From positions 1 to 51,218 of the forward strand of contig NZ_MEEX01000034.1 in NCBI RefSeq assembly GCF_001724605.1: a stretch of 51,218 nt of DNA, read 5' to 3'. Both the position numbers and the translations under genes were made by a program. The DNA comes from Phenylobacterium sp. SCN 70-31. Its GTDB lineage: Bacteria > Pseudomonadota > Alphaproteobacteria > Caulobacterales > Caulobacteraceae. Position 1 is the first letter of the stretch; each line of letters begins with the position of its first letter. Positions 33,338 through 42,615 of this stretch are shown here, piece by piece. Under the pieces are notes generated by a model. It did not search any database, was not told where the DNA came from, and saw only the letters and a list, made by a program, of their open reading frames with translations.

Positions 33338-36300
33338 TGCTCTCGGACATTTCGGTCCGCCGTCCGGTCTTCGCGGCTGTCGCGGCGATCATCCTTTGCG
33401 TGGTGGGCTTCGCGTCCTACACCTCGCTCACGGTGCGCGAACTGCCCAGCGTCGACCCGCCTGTGGTCGGCATCTCGACCACCTATCGCGGCGCCTCCGC
33501 GGAAGTGATCGAAGAGCGGATCACCGAGGTGATCGAGCGTCAGGTCGCCGGCCTGGAGGGGATCGATCGGGTCAATTCGGCCTCGCGCGACGGCTCCTCG
33601 CGGATCAGCATCTCGTTCAAGCTGGACCGTGATCTCGACGCCGCGGCCAACGACGTCCGCGACGCTGTGAGCCGCGTGGCGGCGCTCCTGCCGGAACAGG
33701 CCGATCCGCCGCAGATTCAGAAGGCGAACGCGGATGCGTCGCCGATCATGTTCCTCAACTTCACCTCGCCGACCATGAACCGGCTGCAGCTCTCGGATTA
33801 CGCCGAGCGCTACCTCGTGGAGCGCATCTCCACGGTGCCGGGCGTGGCCAACGTCGGCGTGGGCGGGGCGCAGCTCTACTCCATGCGCATCTGGCTCGAT
33901 CCGGATGCGATGGCGGCCCGGGGCATCACGGTCGAGGATGTGGAGGCGGCGCTCAGCAGCCAGAACGCCGAGTTGCCGGCAGGCTCGCTCGAAGCGGCGG
34001 ACAAGGATTTCACGATCCGTGTGGCGCGCAGCTACGCGACGCCGGAACAGTTCGCGCGGATGCCCATCACGCCTTCGCGGGCCGCGGCGACCAGCCAGGC
34101 CTCCGCCGCGCTGGGCGGTTCGGCCGCTACTGCCGGGGCCGCCCAGGGGGCGACCCGCTCGATCACCCCGGCAAGCGCAGCTCAGAGCTACATCACGCGC
34201 CTGGGCGACATCGCCCGCGTCGAGGAAGGCCCCGACGAGCGCCGCCGCCTGTTCCGCATGAACGGCCGCGACATGGTCGGCATCGCCATCTTCCGGCAGA
34301 GTCTGGCCAACGACCTGGAAATTTCGGAAGGCGTTCGCGCCGCGATCGAGGAGATCAACCCCGGCCTGCCTCAGGGCGCACGCCTGGCCGTCTCGGTCGA
34401 CTACACCGAATTCACCCGGCATGCGATCGACGAGGTCTGGTGGACCATGCTGATCGCCCTTTGCGCCGTGGCCCTGGTGAATTTCCTGTTCCTGGGCACA
34501 CTGCGCGCGGCGCTGATCCCGTCGCTGGTGGCGCCGATCTGTCTCCTGTCAACGTTCATCGTCCTGGCGCCGCTCGGATTCTCCATCAACCTCCTGACCT
34601 TGCTGGCGCTCGTGCTGGCCATCGGCCTCGTGGTCGACGACGCCATCGTGGTGGTCGAGAACATCCAGCGCCGGATAGACGAGGGCGAGCCGCCCATCGT
34701 GGCCGCCCAGCGCGGGGCGCGGCAGGTTTTCTTTGCGGTGGTGGCGACCACCATCGTCCTGATCTCGGTGTTCGCGCCGCTGATGTTCCTGCCGGGCTTT
34801 ATCGGCCGGCTGTTCGTGGAGCTGGCCGTCGCCGTCGCCGCCGCCGTGGCGTTTTCGGCGCTTCTCGCGCTGTCCCTGTCCCCGATGCTGGCTTCGAAGC
34901 TGCTGCGCCCGGCCAAGGGGGAAGGTTTCGTCGCCCGCAAGGTGGACGCCGCCATGCATCGGCTACGGTCATCCTATCACGCCTCGCTCGAGAGCCTGCT
35001 GGGCAAGCGTATCGCGTCGGTCGGCGCGACGGGCGTCGTGGTTCTCCTCACTCTGGCGGCGGTCGGGGTCTTCTCCGTGCTGCCGCGGGAACTGACGCCC
35101 GAGGAGGATCGCCGGCGGGCCATGGTGATGATTTCGGGTCCGGAAGGCGCGGGTTTCGACTATACCCTCAGGGCTGCGGATCAGGTCGAGGGCGTCCTCA
35201 ACCGCTATGTGAGCGAGGGCGTGCTGGAGCGGTACGTCTTCTCGATGCCCCGCTTCGGCAACAACTCCTTCAACACGGGCGGCGGCAATGCGATCCTGTC
35301 GACCGAGACCAAGGTCACGGCGCCCGAGCTGGCGGCGCGACTGAACCGCGAGCTTTCGTCGGTCACCTCGGTTCGCGCCATCGTCAGCGCCGAGGGCGGC
35401 TTGCAGCGCGGCGGACCTGGCGGCGGGGGGGGCGGCTCCAGCTTCTCGCTGATCGCGACGGGAACCGACTACCCCGAGATCGCGCGCTGGATTCAGCCGC
35501 TGCTGGTCGCGGCCCAGAACAATCCCGGTCTGGCCCGTCCACGCCTCGACTACGAGCCGACCAGCCCGCGGGTGGTCGTCAACATCGACCGAGAGAAGGC
35601 GGCGGCGCTGGGCGTGTCGTCCCAGGCCGTAGGACGCGTCCTGGAGACGATGTTCGGATCGCGGCGCGCCACGACCTATATCAAGAACGGCCAGGAGTAC
35701 GACGTGCTCCTGCAGACCGACCGCGAGCAGCGACAGACCGAGGCCGACCTCGAGAAGCTCTATGTCCGCGCGGCGTCCGGGGCGATGGTGCCGCTGGCCT
35801 CGGTGGTCACGACGCAGGTCCGAGGCGATACCCCCGACCGCTCGCGCGTCGATCGCCTGCGCTCGATCTCGCTCAACGCCCAGCTCAACCCTGGCTACAG
35901 CATGGGCGAGGCGATCGCCTTCTTCCGCGCCGAGGCGGCCAAACAGGACGGCGCCATCACGATCAAATGGGGTGGCGGGGCGCGCGACTACCTCGAGGCG
36001 TCGGGGTCCGTGGGGCTGGCGTTCGCCATGGCGCTGCTGCTCGTCTTCCTCGTGCTGGCGGCCCAGTTCGAGAGCTGGATCCATCCCGCCGTCATCATGC
36101 TCACGGTCCCCGTGGCGGCCGTCGGCGGGTTGTTCGGCCTGTTGATCGCCGACAGTTCGATCAACACCTACAGTCAGATCGGGCTGATCATCCTCATCGG
36201 CATCGCGGCCAAGAACGGCATCCTCATCGTGGAGTTCGCCAACCAGCTCCGGGACGAGGGCCTGTCGATCCGGGAAGCCGTGATCGAGAGCTCCAGCCTG

Positions 36301-36570
36301 CGCCTGCGGCCGATCATCATGACATCCATCGCCTCGGCGGCAGGCGCGGTTCCGCTGATCCTGTGGGGCGGGGCAGGCGGCGAGGCGCGTCGCACCATCG
36401 GCGTGACCATCTTCTTCGGGGCGATCTTCGCGGCCCTGATCACGCTGTTCATCGTGCCGGTGTTCTACAACATGCTGGCGCGCTTCACGAAGTCGCCGAT
36501 GGCCACCGCCCGGCGTATCGAAGCGTTCGAGGAAGCCGAGAAGGCCCGGGTCGCCAACGCTGCGGAATAG
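33334..36570 (+). CDS. RND multidrug efflux transporter (HAE1 family)
   Basis: 1078 residues. The layout is that of AcrB-like pumps: SDISVRRPVFAAVAAIILC as span 1, large periplasmic loops, the proton-relay motif GLVVDDAIVVVENIQRRID in span 4 and AAKNGILIVEFANQLRDEG in span 10. Two low-complexity inserts are unusual: an Ala/Ser/Thr-rich stretch at about residues 246-287 and a Gly run (RGGPGGGGGGSS) near 689. It probably exports toxic hydrophobic compounds using the proton gradient. It is coupled to the adaptor gene by a 4-base overlap. Confidence 0.94.
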   Translation: MMLSDISVRRPVFAAVAAIILCVVGFASYTSLTVRELPSVDPPVVGISTTYRGASAEVIEERITEVIERQVAGLEGIDRVNSASRDGSSRISISFKLDRDLDAAANDVRDAVSRVAALLPEQADPPQIQKANADASPIMFLNFTSPTMNRLQLSDYAERYLVERISTVPGVANVGVGGAQLYSMRIWLDPDAMAARGITVEDVEAALSSQNAELPAGSLEAADKDFTIRVARSYATPEQFARMPITPSRAAATSQASAALGGSAATAGAAQGATRSITPASAAQSYITRLGDIARVEEGPDERRRLFRMNGRDMVGIAIFRQSLANDLEISEGVRAAIEEINPGLPQGARLAVSVDYTEFTRHAIDEVWWTMLIALCAVALVNFLFLGTLRAALIPSLVAPICLLSTFIVLAPLGFSINLLTLLALVLAIGLVVDDAIVVVENIQRRIDEGEPPIVAAQRGARQVFFAVVATTIVLISVFAPLMFLPGFIGRLFVELAVAVAAAVAFSALLALSLSPMLASKLLRPAKGEGFVARKVDAAMHRLRSSYHASLESLLGKRIASVGATGVVVLLTLAAVGVFSVLPRELTPEEDRRRAMVMISGPEGAGFDYTLRAADQVEGVLNRYVSEGVLERYVFSMPRFGNNSFNTGGGNAILSTETKVTAPELAARLNRELSSVTSVRAIVSAEGGLQRGGPGGGGGGSSFSLIATGTDYPEIARWIQPLLVAAQNNPGLARPRLDYEPTSPRVVVNIDREKAAALGVSSQAVGRVLETMFGSRRATTYIKNGQEYDVLLQTDREQRQTEADLEKLYVRAASGAMVPLASVVTTQVRGDTPDRSRVDRLRSISLNAQLNPGYSMGEAIAFFRAEAAKQDGAITIKWGGGARDYLEASGSVGLAFAMALLLVFLVLAAQFESWIHPAVIMLTVPVAAVGGLFGLLIADSSINTYSQIGLIILIGIAAKNGILIVEFANQLRDEGLSIREAVIESSSLRLRPIIMTSIASAAGAVPLILWGGAGGEARRTIGVTIFFGAIFAALITLFIVPVFYNMLARFTKSPMATARRIEAFEEAEKARVANAAE

Positions 36571-36598
36571 ACCCGGTGCACGCGCCGGCCGGCCGGCG

Positions 36599-36636
36599 CC
36601 AGGGAACCTGAATCAAAGGGGGTGTCAGGTCCCTGG
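36599..36636. repeat. Large stem-loop, possible REP-like element or terminator
   Basis: CCAGGGAACCTGA and TCAGGTCCCTGG form a 12-bp stem with one bulged A, around a loop rich in G (AAAGGGGGTG). It follows the RND gene by 28 bases. The AGGGGGTGTCAGGTCCC core resembles REP sequences linked to Y1 (RAYT) transposases, but I see only one copy in the window. Confidence 0.5.
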
Positions 36637-36781
36637 GCCCAGCCGGCTGCGTTCGCGCAGCCATTTGGAAGGGTGTCGCGCAGATGCTCGTCTGTGGACA
36701 CGGAAAGAATGCGCACGCAATGCATTCTCGTCAAGGTTGTCTTGCCCGGAATTCGCCCGAACGTGGCGCGGCGTCCGGGGA

Positions 36782-37261
36782 CTATTGGGCGCGATAGCCG
36801 GTCTCGACCATGAGGTAGGCGATCAGGTCCGCGCGATCCTTGGGATCATGTACGCCGGCGAACGACATCTTGGTGCCGGGCACATAGGTCTGGGGTTTGT
36901 CGAGCCAGTTGTCGAGGTGCGTGGCGTCCCAGATGAAGCCGGTGGCTTTCAAGGCGTCCGAGTACTTGTAGCCCGCCTTGTTTGCGGCGGGCTGGCCGAA
37001 CACGCCATGCAGGTTGGGACCGGTCATGTTGGAGCCGCCGTCGGTGACCGTATGGCACGACTGGCACAGCGCGAACTTGGCCTTGCCGTTGGCCAGGTCG
37101 GCTGTGTTGTAGGGGGCGGGATAGGCGGCCAGGATCGCCTGCTTCTCGGCGTCGGTCAGCTTCGGGGCCGGAGCGGCTGCGCCGTCGGCCTTTTCCGGAG
37201 ACTGCCCGCAGGCGGCCGCCAATACGGTCAGGGCGGCGGCGAGGATAGGACCCGGGCGCAT
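36782..37261 (-). CDS. Cytochrome c family lipoprotein
   Basis: 159 residues from ATG 37261, with GGAGA upstream. The signal ends in the lipobox LAAAC, so the protein is probably lipid-anchored. Haem c binds at CQSCH in AKFALCQSCHTVTDGGSNMT, with GPNLHGVFG after it and the Met ligand in PGTKMSFAG, giving a class I cytochrome c of the CycM / c-552 type. It would shuttle electrons at the membrane. It lies on one strand with a YaiI-family gene 65 bases upstream. Confidence 0.92.
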   Translation of the reverse strand: MRPGPILAAALTVLAAACGQSPEKADGAAAPAPKLTDAEKQAILAAYPAPYNTADLANGKAKFALCQSCHTVTDGGSNMTGPNLHGVFGQPAANKAGYKYSDALKATGFIWDATHLDNWLDKPQTYVPGTKMSFAGVHDPKDRADLIAYLMVETGYRAQ

Positions 37262-37326
37262 GCAGGCTCTCCAGATGGGGCGTTGCGACGCTAGTTAGCG
37301 CCTGTCTCCGACGATGCAAGGGCGCT

Positions 37327-37779
37327 TCAGCGCCGGGTCCGCCGGATACGGTTCACCGTCTCGTCCAGCGCCTGGAGGAAGCGCGAACGGTCGGCAGGGG
37401 CGAACGGAGGCGGCCCGCCGGTCGCCTCGCCGGTGGATCGGATGTGCTCCATGATCGACCGCTGGGCCAGCGCCGATCCGATGGAGTCCTGGGTGAAGGC
37501 CCGACCGTTCGGCGCGATGGCCGCGCCGCCGGCCTTGAGCACCCGGTCTGCCAGGGGGATGTCGTTGGTGACCGCGATGTCGCCAGGCTGGGTCTCCCCG
37601 GCGATCCAGTCGTCGGCCACGTCGGGGCCCGAGTCCACCACCCTCAGTTCGATCAGCGGCGAGGCCGGGACCCGGATGAAGCTGTTCGCCACCACGAACA
37701 CCTTGAGCCCATAGCGGGCTGCGACCTTGTAGGTCTCGTCCTTCACCGGGCAGGCGTCGGCGTCGATAAAGATGCGCAT
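37327..37779 (-). CDS. YaiI/YqxD (DUF188) family protein
   Basis: 150 residues, the usual length. The family opening IFIDADACPVKDETYKVAARYG and the core DIAVTNDIPLADRVLKAGGAA give a PIN/NYN-like nuclease fold with Asp residues (D6, D8) placed for metal binding. Its cell role is not established. It lies just downstream of tRNA-Thr on the same strand and may be read from that promoter. Confidence 0.93.
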   Translation of the reverse strand: MRIFIDADACPVKDETYKVAARYGLKVFVVANSFIRVPASPLIELRVVDSGPDVADDWIAGETQPGDIAVTNDIPLADRVLKAGGAAIAPNGRAFTQDSIGSALAQRSIMEHIRSTGEATGGPPPFAPADRSRFLQALDETVNRIRRTRR

Positions 37780-37807
37780 GGTCGCCGCCAGAGGGCCGGA
37801 GGGGTGA

Positions 37808-37883
37808 TGGTGCCGGATGCAGGGCTCGAACCCGCGACCTTCGGTTTACAAAACCGCTGCTCTACCAGCTGAGCTAATCCGGC
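37808..37883 (-). tRNA. tRNA-Thr (anticodon TGT)
   Basis: 76 bases on the minus strand, including an encoded CCA. The acceptor stem starts GCCGGAT and closes with ATCCGGC before A-CCA. The D arm has AGCTCAGCTGGTAGAGC, the anticodon loop is TTTGTAA and the T arm contains GGTTCGAGCC. All parts of a canonical cloverleaf are present except a weak 27-43 pair, common in this tRNA. Confidence 0.95.
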
Positions 37884-38057
37884 GTCGTCGATGGGCGCCC
37901 CGATGCCACGGGGGCGGTCCAGGGGCAAGCCTCGGTCGAGCGGGCCTTCGCCGTAAGCCAGGCGTCGCGCGGTGGACGATCCATCGCGAGGACTCGCGAG
38001 GCCGCCCGGGAACGCTATGGTCGGGCTAGGACCGGACGAGGTCGGGAGGAGACCGCC

Positions 38058-39479
38058 ATGCGGTTTGACGAGTATCGGGCGCACGACGCGGTGGGGCTGG
38101 CGGCGCTGGTGGCGACGGGCGAGGTGACGGTCGGAGAACTGCTGGACGCGGCGGCCGCCCGCATGGCCGAGGTGAATCCCAAGATCAACGCGGTGACCCG
38201 CGACATGACCGATATCGCCCGCGCACAGCTGCCGTTTTCGGGGCCGTCGGCCTCCGGACCGCTCGCAGGCGTGCCCTATCTGCTGAAGGACCTGGGTTCG
38301 CACTGGGGTGGAATTCCGACGACGTTCGGTTCGCGCCTGTTCGCCGATGCGCCCGCGGCGGCGGACAGTTCGATGACCCGCCTCTACAGAACGGCCGGCC
38401 TCAACATCTTCGGCAAGACCAATACGCCGGAGTTCGGGATCTGGCCGGTGACCGAGTCGGACCTGCTGGGCGCCTGCCGCAATCCCTGGAACCTGTCGCT
38501 CACGCCGGGCGGTTCGTCCGGCGGGGCCGCGGCCGCCGTGTCGGCGGGCATCGTGCCGGCGGCCCACGCCACGGACGGCGGCGGTTCGATCCGCATTCCC
38601 GCCGCCTGCTGCGGCCTGTTCGGGCTGAAGCCTTCGCGCGGCCGCGTCTCGTTCGCGCCGGCGGGCGAGGGCTGGGCGGGCGCTTCGATCCCTCATGCCG
38701 TGACGCGTTCGGTGCGCGACAGCGCCGTCCTGCTGGACGCGACCTGCGCGCCGCAGGCGGGCGATCCCTACTTCCTGGCGCCGCCCGAGCGCCCTTACGC
38801 CCAGGAGGTGGGGCGCGATCCGGGCAAGCTGCGCATCGGCTTCACCGACAAGGCTCTGACGTTGGGCGCGGCGCTGGATCCCGAGGTGGCGGAGGCCGTG
38901 CGCGACGCCGCGCGCCTGTGCGAGAGCCTGGGCCATCTCGTCGAGCCGGCGGAACTGCCCGGAGACCACGCCGCCATGCAGGCGGCGGCGCGCACGATCC
39001 TGTGGGCCAGTGTGGCGGCCAGCATCGACGCCGAGTGCGAGCGGCGGGGCCGGCCGCTGGCGGACGGCGAGATCGAATCCGCGACCCACGGCATCTATCG
39101 TCGCGGGAAGGCGACCTCGGGGCCCGAGTACGTCCGCGCGGTGCAGGTCGTTCACGCCTATGGGCGGGCGGCGGCGCAGGTGTTCGAACGCTGCGATGTC
39201 TTCCTTCTGGCCACCCTGGGGCGGCCGGCTATCCCGCTGGGCCATCTGTTCGAAGACCCGAAGCTGACGGTCGAGCGGCTGTTCGGCTTCATGCCCAACA
39301 CCCAGGCCTTCAACAATTCGGGCCAGCCGGCCATGACCGTTCCCCTGGCCTGGAGTTCCGGCGGCCTGCCGATCGGCATTCAGTTCGTCGCGCCGATGGG
39401 CGACGAGAGCACGCTGTTCCGGCTGGCCGGGCAATTGGAAGCGACGCGGCCCTGGTTCGATCGCGTTCCGTCGCTTTAG
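38058..39479 (+). CDS. Amidase (amidase signature family)
   Basis: 473 residues from ATG 38058, behind GGGAGGAGACC. The Ser-cisSer-Lys triad is visible: Lys in GVPYLLKDLGSHW, the GGSSGGAAAAVSAGI loop and the nucleophilic Ser in TDGGGSIRIPAACCGLFGLK. The C-terminal VPLAWSSGGLPIGIQFVAP is also standard. Members hydrolyse amides such as aryl amides, nylon oligomers or aminoacyl amides; the substrate is unknown. The family lacks a signal here, so it is cytosolic. The polyamine transporter next to it could be unrelated. Confidence 0.93.
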   Translation: MRFDEYRAHDAVGLAALVATGEVTVGELLDAAAARMAEVNPKINAVTRDMTDIARAQLPFSGPSASGPLAGVPYLLKDLGSHWGGIPTTFGSRLFADAPAAADSSMTRLYRTAGLNIFGKTNTPEFGIWPVTESDLLGACRNPWNLSLTPGGSSGGAAAAVSAGIVPAAHATDGGGSIRIPAACCGLFGLKPSRGRVSFAPAGEGWAGASIPHAVTRSVRDSAVLLDATCAPQAGDPYFLAPPERPYAQEVGRDPGKLRIGFTDKALTLGAALDPEVAEAVRDAARLCESLGHLVEPAELPGDHAAMQAAARTILWASVAASIDAECERRGRPLADGEIESATHGIYRRGKATSGPEYVRAVQVVHAYGRAAAQVFERCDVFLLATLGRPAIPLGHLFEDPKLTVERLFGFMPNTQAFNNSGQPAMTVPLAWSSGGLPIGIQFVAPMGDESTLFRLAGQLEATRPWFDRVPSL

Positions 39480-39635
39480 ACGGCCGTTGCGCTCGCGGTC
39501 CTCACTGCGCCCACGGCGCGCAGAGCGCGAATTGCCTGCCTTTTGCACCCTGCCGGGTACAGGCCGGATGTTTGTTTCGAGACGGGACGCAGCATCCGGC
39601 GGCCCGGCGGCATGGGGGTGCGGCCGGGCGAAACG

Positions 39636-39657
39636 GCGCCCTTCGGGGGAAGGGCGC
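39636..39657. terminator. Stem-loop between amidase and potI
   Basis: GCGCCCTTC and GAAGGGCGC form a perfect 9-bp stem with loop GGGG in the 260-base gap between the convergent amidase and potI genes. No T-tract follows. Nothing else gene-like is seen in that gap. Confidence 0.45.
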
Positions 39658-39739
39658 TGGCCCAGGCGGTTCGGCCGGTGACGCGTAAGGGTCACAATGT
39701 CGCTGGTCGGATCGCCTGAGGCGCGTTCGTCGACACGGA

Positions 39740-40528
39740 TCAGTTGCGGGCGCGGCGGCGCTGCTGGACCAGATAGGCGGCGACGACGCCGGTGGCGACG
39801 AGGCCGATCAGCAGGGTCGAGACCGCGTTGATCTTCGGGTCCACGCCCAGGCGCACGGCGCTGTAGAGCCGCATCGGCAGGGTGGTGGCGCCGGGTCCGG
39901 AAGTGAAGCTCGCGATCACCAGATCGTCGAGCGAGAGCGTGAAGGCCAGTATCCAGGCCGCCGCCACCGCCGGTGCGATCCCGGGCAGGGTCACCAGCAT
40001 GAAAGCTTTCCACGGTGGGCAGCCCAGGTCCTGGGCCGCCTCCTCCAGCGCGGGGTCGAAGGTGGCCAGCCGGGCTTGGATCACCACCGTGGCGTAGGCG
40101 AGGGTCAGGGTCGCGTGGCTGAGCGTGACCGTCCAGAAGCCGCGCGGCAGGCCCAGCGAGACGAACAGGAACAGCAGCGACAGGCCCAGGATCACCTCGG
40201 GCATCACCAGCGTAGCGTAGACCCCGCCTGCAAGGGCCGTGCGTCCGCGGAATCGCCCGCCGCGCACCAGGGCCACCGCCGCCATCGTGCCGACCAGTGT
40301 CGCCAGGGTGGCCGATATGGCGCCGACGCGAAGGGTCACGCCGATCGCGTCCAGGAGCTGCTGGTCGCGGAACAGCGCGGCGTACCAGCGCGTGGAGAAG
40401 CCGCCCCACACGGCCACCGAGCGGCTGTCGTTGAAGGAGTAGATCACCAGCACGACGATGGGCGCGTAGAGGAACACGAGGCCCAGCGCCACCGAGGCGA
40501 TGTTGAAGGCGGAGGGGCCCCGTCTCAT
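39740..40528 (-). CDS. potI: Polyamine ABC transporter permease (PotI/PotC-like)
   Basis: 262 residues from ATG 40528. Six membrane spans and the permease EAA loop LEEAAQDLGCPPWKAFMLVT (which contacts the ATPase) are present, as is the family opening LYAPIVVLVIYSFNDSRSVA. It is the last gene of a four-gene minus-strand operon, 30 bases after potH. Its start is covered by a duplicated 13-bp block, which creates a 5-codon reading frame ending in an ATGA overlap with this start. Confidence 0.94.
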   Translation of the reverse strand: MRRGPSAFNIASVALGLVFLYAPIVVLVIYSFNDSRSVAVWGGFSTRWYAALFRDQQLLDAIGVTLRVGAISATLATLVGTMAAVALVRGGRFRGRTALAGGVYATLVMPEVILGLSLLFLFVSLGLPRGFWTVTLSHATLTLAYATVVIQARLATFDPALEEAAQDLGCPPWKAFMLVTLPGIAPAVAAAWILAFTLSLDDLVIASFTSGPGATTLPMRLYSAVRLGVDPKINAVSTLLIGLVATGVVAAYLVQQRRRARN

Positions 40529-40548
40529 GGCTCCAGTCTCATGGCTCC
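40522..40548 (-). repeat. 13-bp tandem duplication over the potI start, creating a 5-codon mini-ORF
   Basis: GTCTCATGGCTCC occurs at 40522-40534 and 40536-40548 (period 14). On the minus strand this doubles GGAGCC-ATG. The first ATG (40542) opens a frame of five codons (MRLEP) whose TGA overlaps the real potI ATG, so translation of potI may be by reinitiation. Confidence 0.75.
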
Positions 40549-40558
40549 CGCGTCCGTG

Positions 40559-41443
40559 TCATTTCAGCACCTTCGACTGCTGGCGTTCGAACAGCAGGAT
40601 GGGGACGATCAGGGTGGCGAGAAGCACGATCGCCACGGCCGAGGCCGCCGGCCAGTCGCGGTTGGCGAAGAATTCGGTCCAGATCACCCGGCCCAGCATC
40701 AGGGTCTCGGAGCCGCCCATGAGGTCAGGGATCACGAACTCTCCCGCCATCGGGATGAAGCAGAGCAACGCGCCCGCCGCGGCGCCCGGGATCGAGATCG
40801 GCAGGGTTACGCGCCAGAAGGCCTGGAGTGGCGTTGCGCCGAGGTCCTGGGCCGCCTCGATCAGGCTCTCGTCCTGTCGCTCCAGCACCGCGTAGAGCGG
40901 CAGCACCATGAAGGGCAGGTAGGCGTAGACCAGGCCCAGCAGGACCGCGGTCTCGGTGTTCAGGATGTCCACGGGAGGAAGGCCCAGCGCGCCGAGCGCC
41001 GCGTTCAGGACGCCCGCCGGCTTCAGGATCGCGATCCAGGCGTAGATGCGGATCAGGAAGCTGGTCCAGAACGGCAGGATCACCGCCATCACCAGCGCCT
41101 CGCGCACGCCGGGCCGGCAGCGGGCGATGCCGTAGGCGATGGGATAGCCGATCAGCAGCAGGAGGCCCGTGCCGGTCGCCGCCAGCCGCAGGCTCGAAAG
41201 ATAGGCGTCGAGATAGAGGCGATCCTTGACCAGCCGTGCGTAGGTTTCGCCATCCAGGCCGGCGAGGAAGGCGCGGACGCCCTCGAAGCCCTGGCTCCAG
41301 TCGATGCGGGGCGCATAGGGCGGCATGGCCAGCACGCTGTCCGACAGCGAGAGCTTGGCGACGAGGGCGAAGGGGAAGGCGAAGAACACCGCCACCCAGA
41401 GCAGCGGCAGGATGGCCGCCAGCCGGGACCGACCGCCGCTCAT
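40559..41443 (-). CDS. potH: Polyamine ABC transporter permease (PotH/PotB-like)
   Basis: 294 residues from ATG 41443, overlapping the potG stop as ATGA. The first span (LPLLWVAVFFAFPFALVAKL), then the AYLSSLRLAATGTGLLLLIG region and the EAA loop LIEAAQDLGATPLQAFWRVT are typical. It pairs with PotI to form the membrane channel of a spermidine/putrescine importer. Six spans are expected and seen. Confidence 0.95.
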   Translation of the reverse strand: MSGGRSRLAAILPLLWVAVFFAFPFALVAKLSLSDSVLAMPPYAPRIDWSQGFEGVRAFLAGLDGETYARLVKDRLYLDAYLSSLRLAATGTGLLLLIGYPIAYGIARCRPGVREALVMAVILPFWTSFLIRIYAWIAILKPAGVLNAALGALGLPPVDILNTETAVLLGLVYAYLPFMVLPLYAVLERQDESLIEAAQDLGATPLQAFWRVTLPISIPGAAAGALLCFIPMAGEFVIPDLMGGSETLMLGRVIWTEFFANRDWPAASAVAIVLLATLIVPILLFERQQSKVLK

Positions 41444-42615
41444 CGGGTGAGCACCACCGCGCTGGTCGGTTGGAAGGCGAGCCAGACCGCGTCGCCGACA
41501 CCCAGGGGCCGGTCCAGCGCCCGGGTCGCGTTTGCCCGGGCGGCCCGGAGCGTGCGGCCGGAGGCCATGCGGACCATGTAGGTCGTCCAGTCGCCCAGAT
41601 AACCGTAGTCGTGGATCTCGCCGCGGACCACGTTGGGCGCATCCCGGTCGAGGTCCGCGGGGCGTTCGGTCAGGACGGTGATCTTCTCCGGCCGCACGGC
41701 CACCCACGCGGTTTTGCCCACCGGACCGGCGCCCTCGGCCTCGAACAGGCCCTCGTCCGAGGCCAGTTTCACGCGCCCGTTCTCGGAGTGGGTCACCCGC
41801 GCCTCGAACAGGTTGATGTCGCCGATGAAGCCCGCGACGTAGCGGTCGGCGGGCGCCTCGTAGATCTCGGCCGGGCGGCCCACCTGAACGATCCGGCCTT
41901 CGCGCATCACCGCGATCCGGTCGGCCACGACCATGGCCTCGTCCTGATCGTGGGTGACGATCATGAACGTCATGCCCAGCGACTGCTGAAGCGACATCAG
42001 TTCGAACTGGGTCTCTTCGCGCAGCTTCTTGTCCAGGGCCGCCATCGGTTCGTCCAGCAGCAGGATGCGCGGCCTGGGCGCGATCGCGCGCGCGAGGGCG
42101 ACCCGCTGGCGCTGGCCCCCCGAAAGCTGGTCGATGCGCCGCCGGCCCAGGCCCTCGAGCCGCACGAGCGCCAGCATCTCCTCCACGCGGGCGGCGGAGT
42201 CGGCCTTGCCCAGCCCCTGGCGCTTCAGGCCGAAGGCGATGTTCTGGGCGACGTTCAGGTGCGGGAAGAGGGCGTAGGCCTGAAACATCATATGGACGGG
42301 GCGCCGGTGGGGCGGATCGTCCTGGATATCCCGGCCTTCCAGCAGAATGCGTCCGGCGTCGGGCGTCTCGAACCCGGCCAGCAGGCGCATGAGGGTGGTC
42401 TTGCCGCAACCCGAGGGACCGAGGAGGGCGAAGAACTCGCGCTCGTAGATGGACACGTCCACGCCATCGACCGCGCTTACCCCGCCGAACGCCTTCGATA
42501 CGTGATCAAAACGGACGAGAGGCCGCGCCGTGGCGTCCTCCCACGGCGCGAACGTGTCGCGGATCCCCCCGATCTGGGGCCGGACGCTCAACGTCCGGTC
42601 AGCACCCGGGTCCAC
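41440..42615 (-). CDS. potG: Polyamine ABC transporter ATP-binding protein (PotG/PotA-like)
   Basis: 391 residues from GTG 42615, which lies 25 bases inside potF and has GAGGTG upstream; a TTG at 42591 (TTGA overlap) is the other choice. Walker A is LLGPSGCGKTTLMRLLAGFE, the signature LSGGQRQRVALARAIA, Walker B ILLLDEP, followed by the H-loop VTHDQDEAM. The C-terminal TOBE domain (AVRPEKITVL, DYGYLGDWTTYMV) is that of polyamine/Fe-type importers. It powers uptake through PotH and PotI. Confidence 0.95.
   Translation of the reverse strand: MDPGADRTLSVRPQIGGIRDTFAPWEDATARPLVRFDHVSKAFGGVSAVDGVDVSIYEREFFALLGPSGCGKTTLMRLLAGFETPDAGRILLEGRDIQDDPPHRRPVHMMFQAYALFPHLNVAQNIAFGLKRQGLGKADSAARVEEMLALVRLEGLGRRRIDQLSGGQRQRVALARAIAPRPRILLLDEPMAALDKKLREETQFELMSLQQSLGMTFMIVTHDQDEAMVVADRIAVMREGRIVQVGRPAEIYEAPADRYVAGFIGDINLFEARVTHSENGRVKLASDEGLFEAEGAGPVGKTAWVAVRPEKITVLTERPADLDRDAPNVVRGEIHDYGYLGDWTTYMVRMASGRTLRAARANATRALDRPLGVGDAVWLAFQPTSAVVLTR

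Noticed and set aside
37743..40409. Minus-strand frame of 888 codons across tRNA-Thr and the amidase
   Set aside because: It runs through a tRNA and opposite an intact amidase; no domain is visible.
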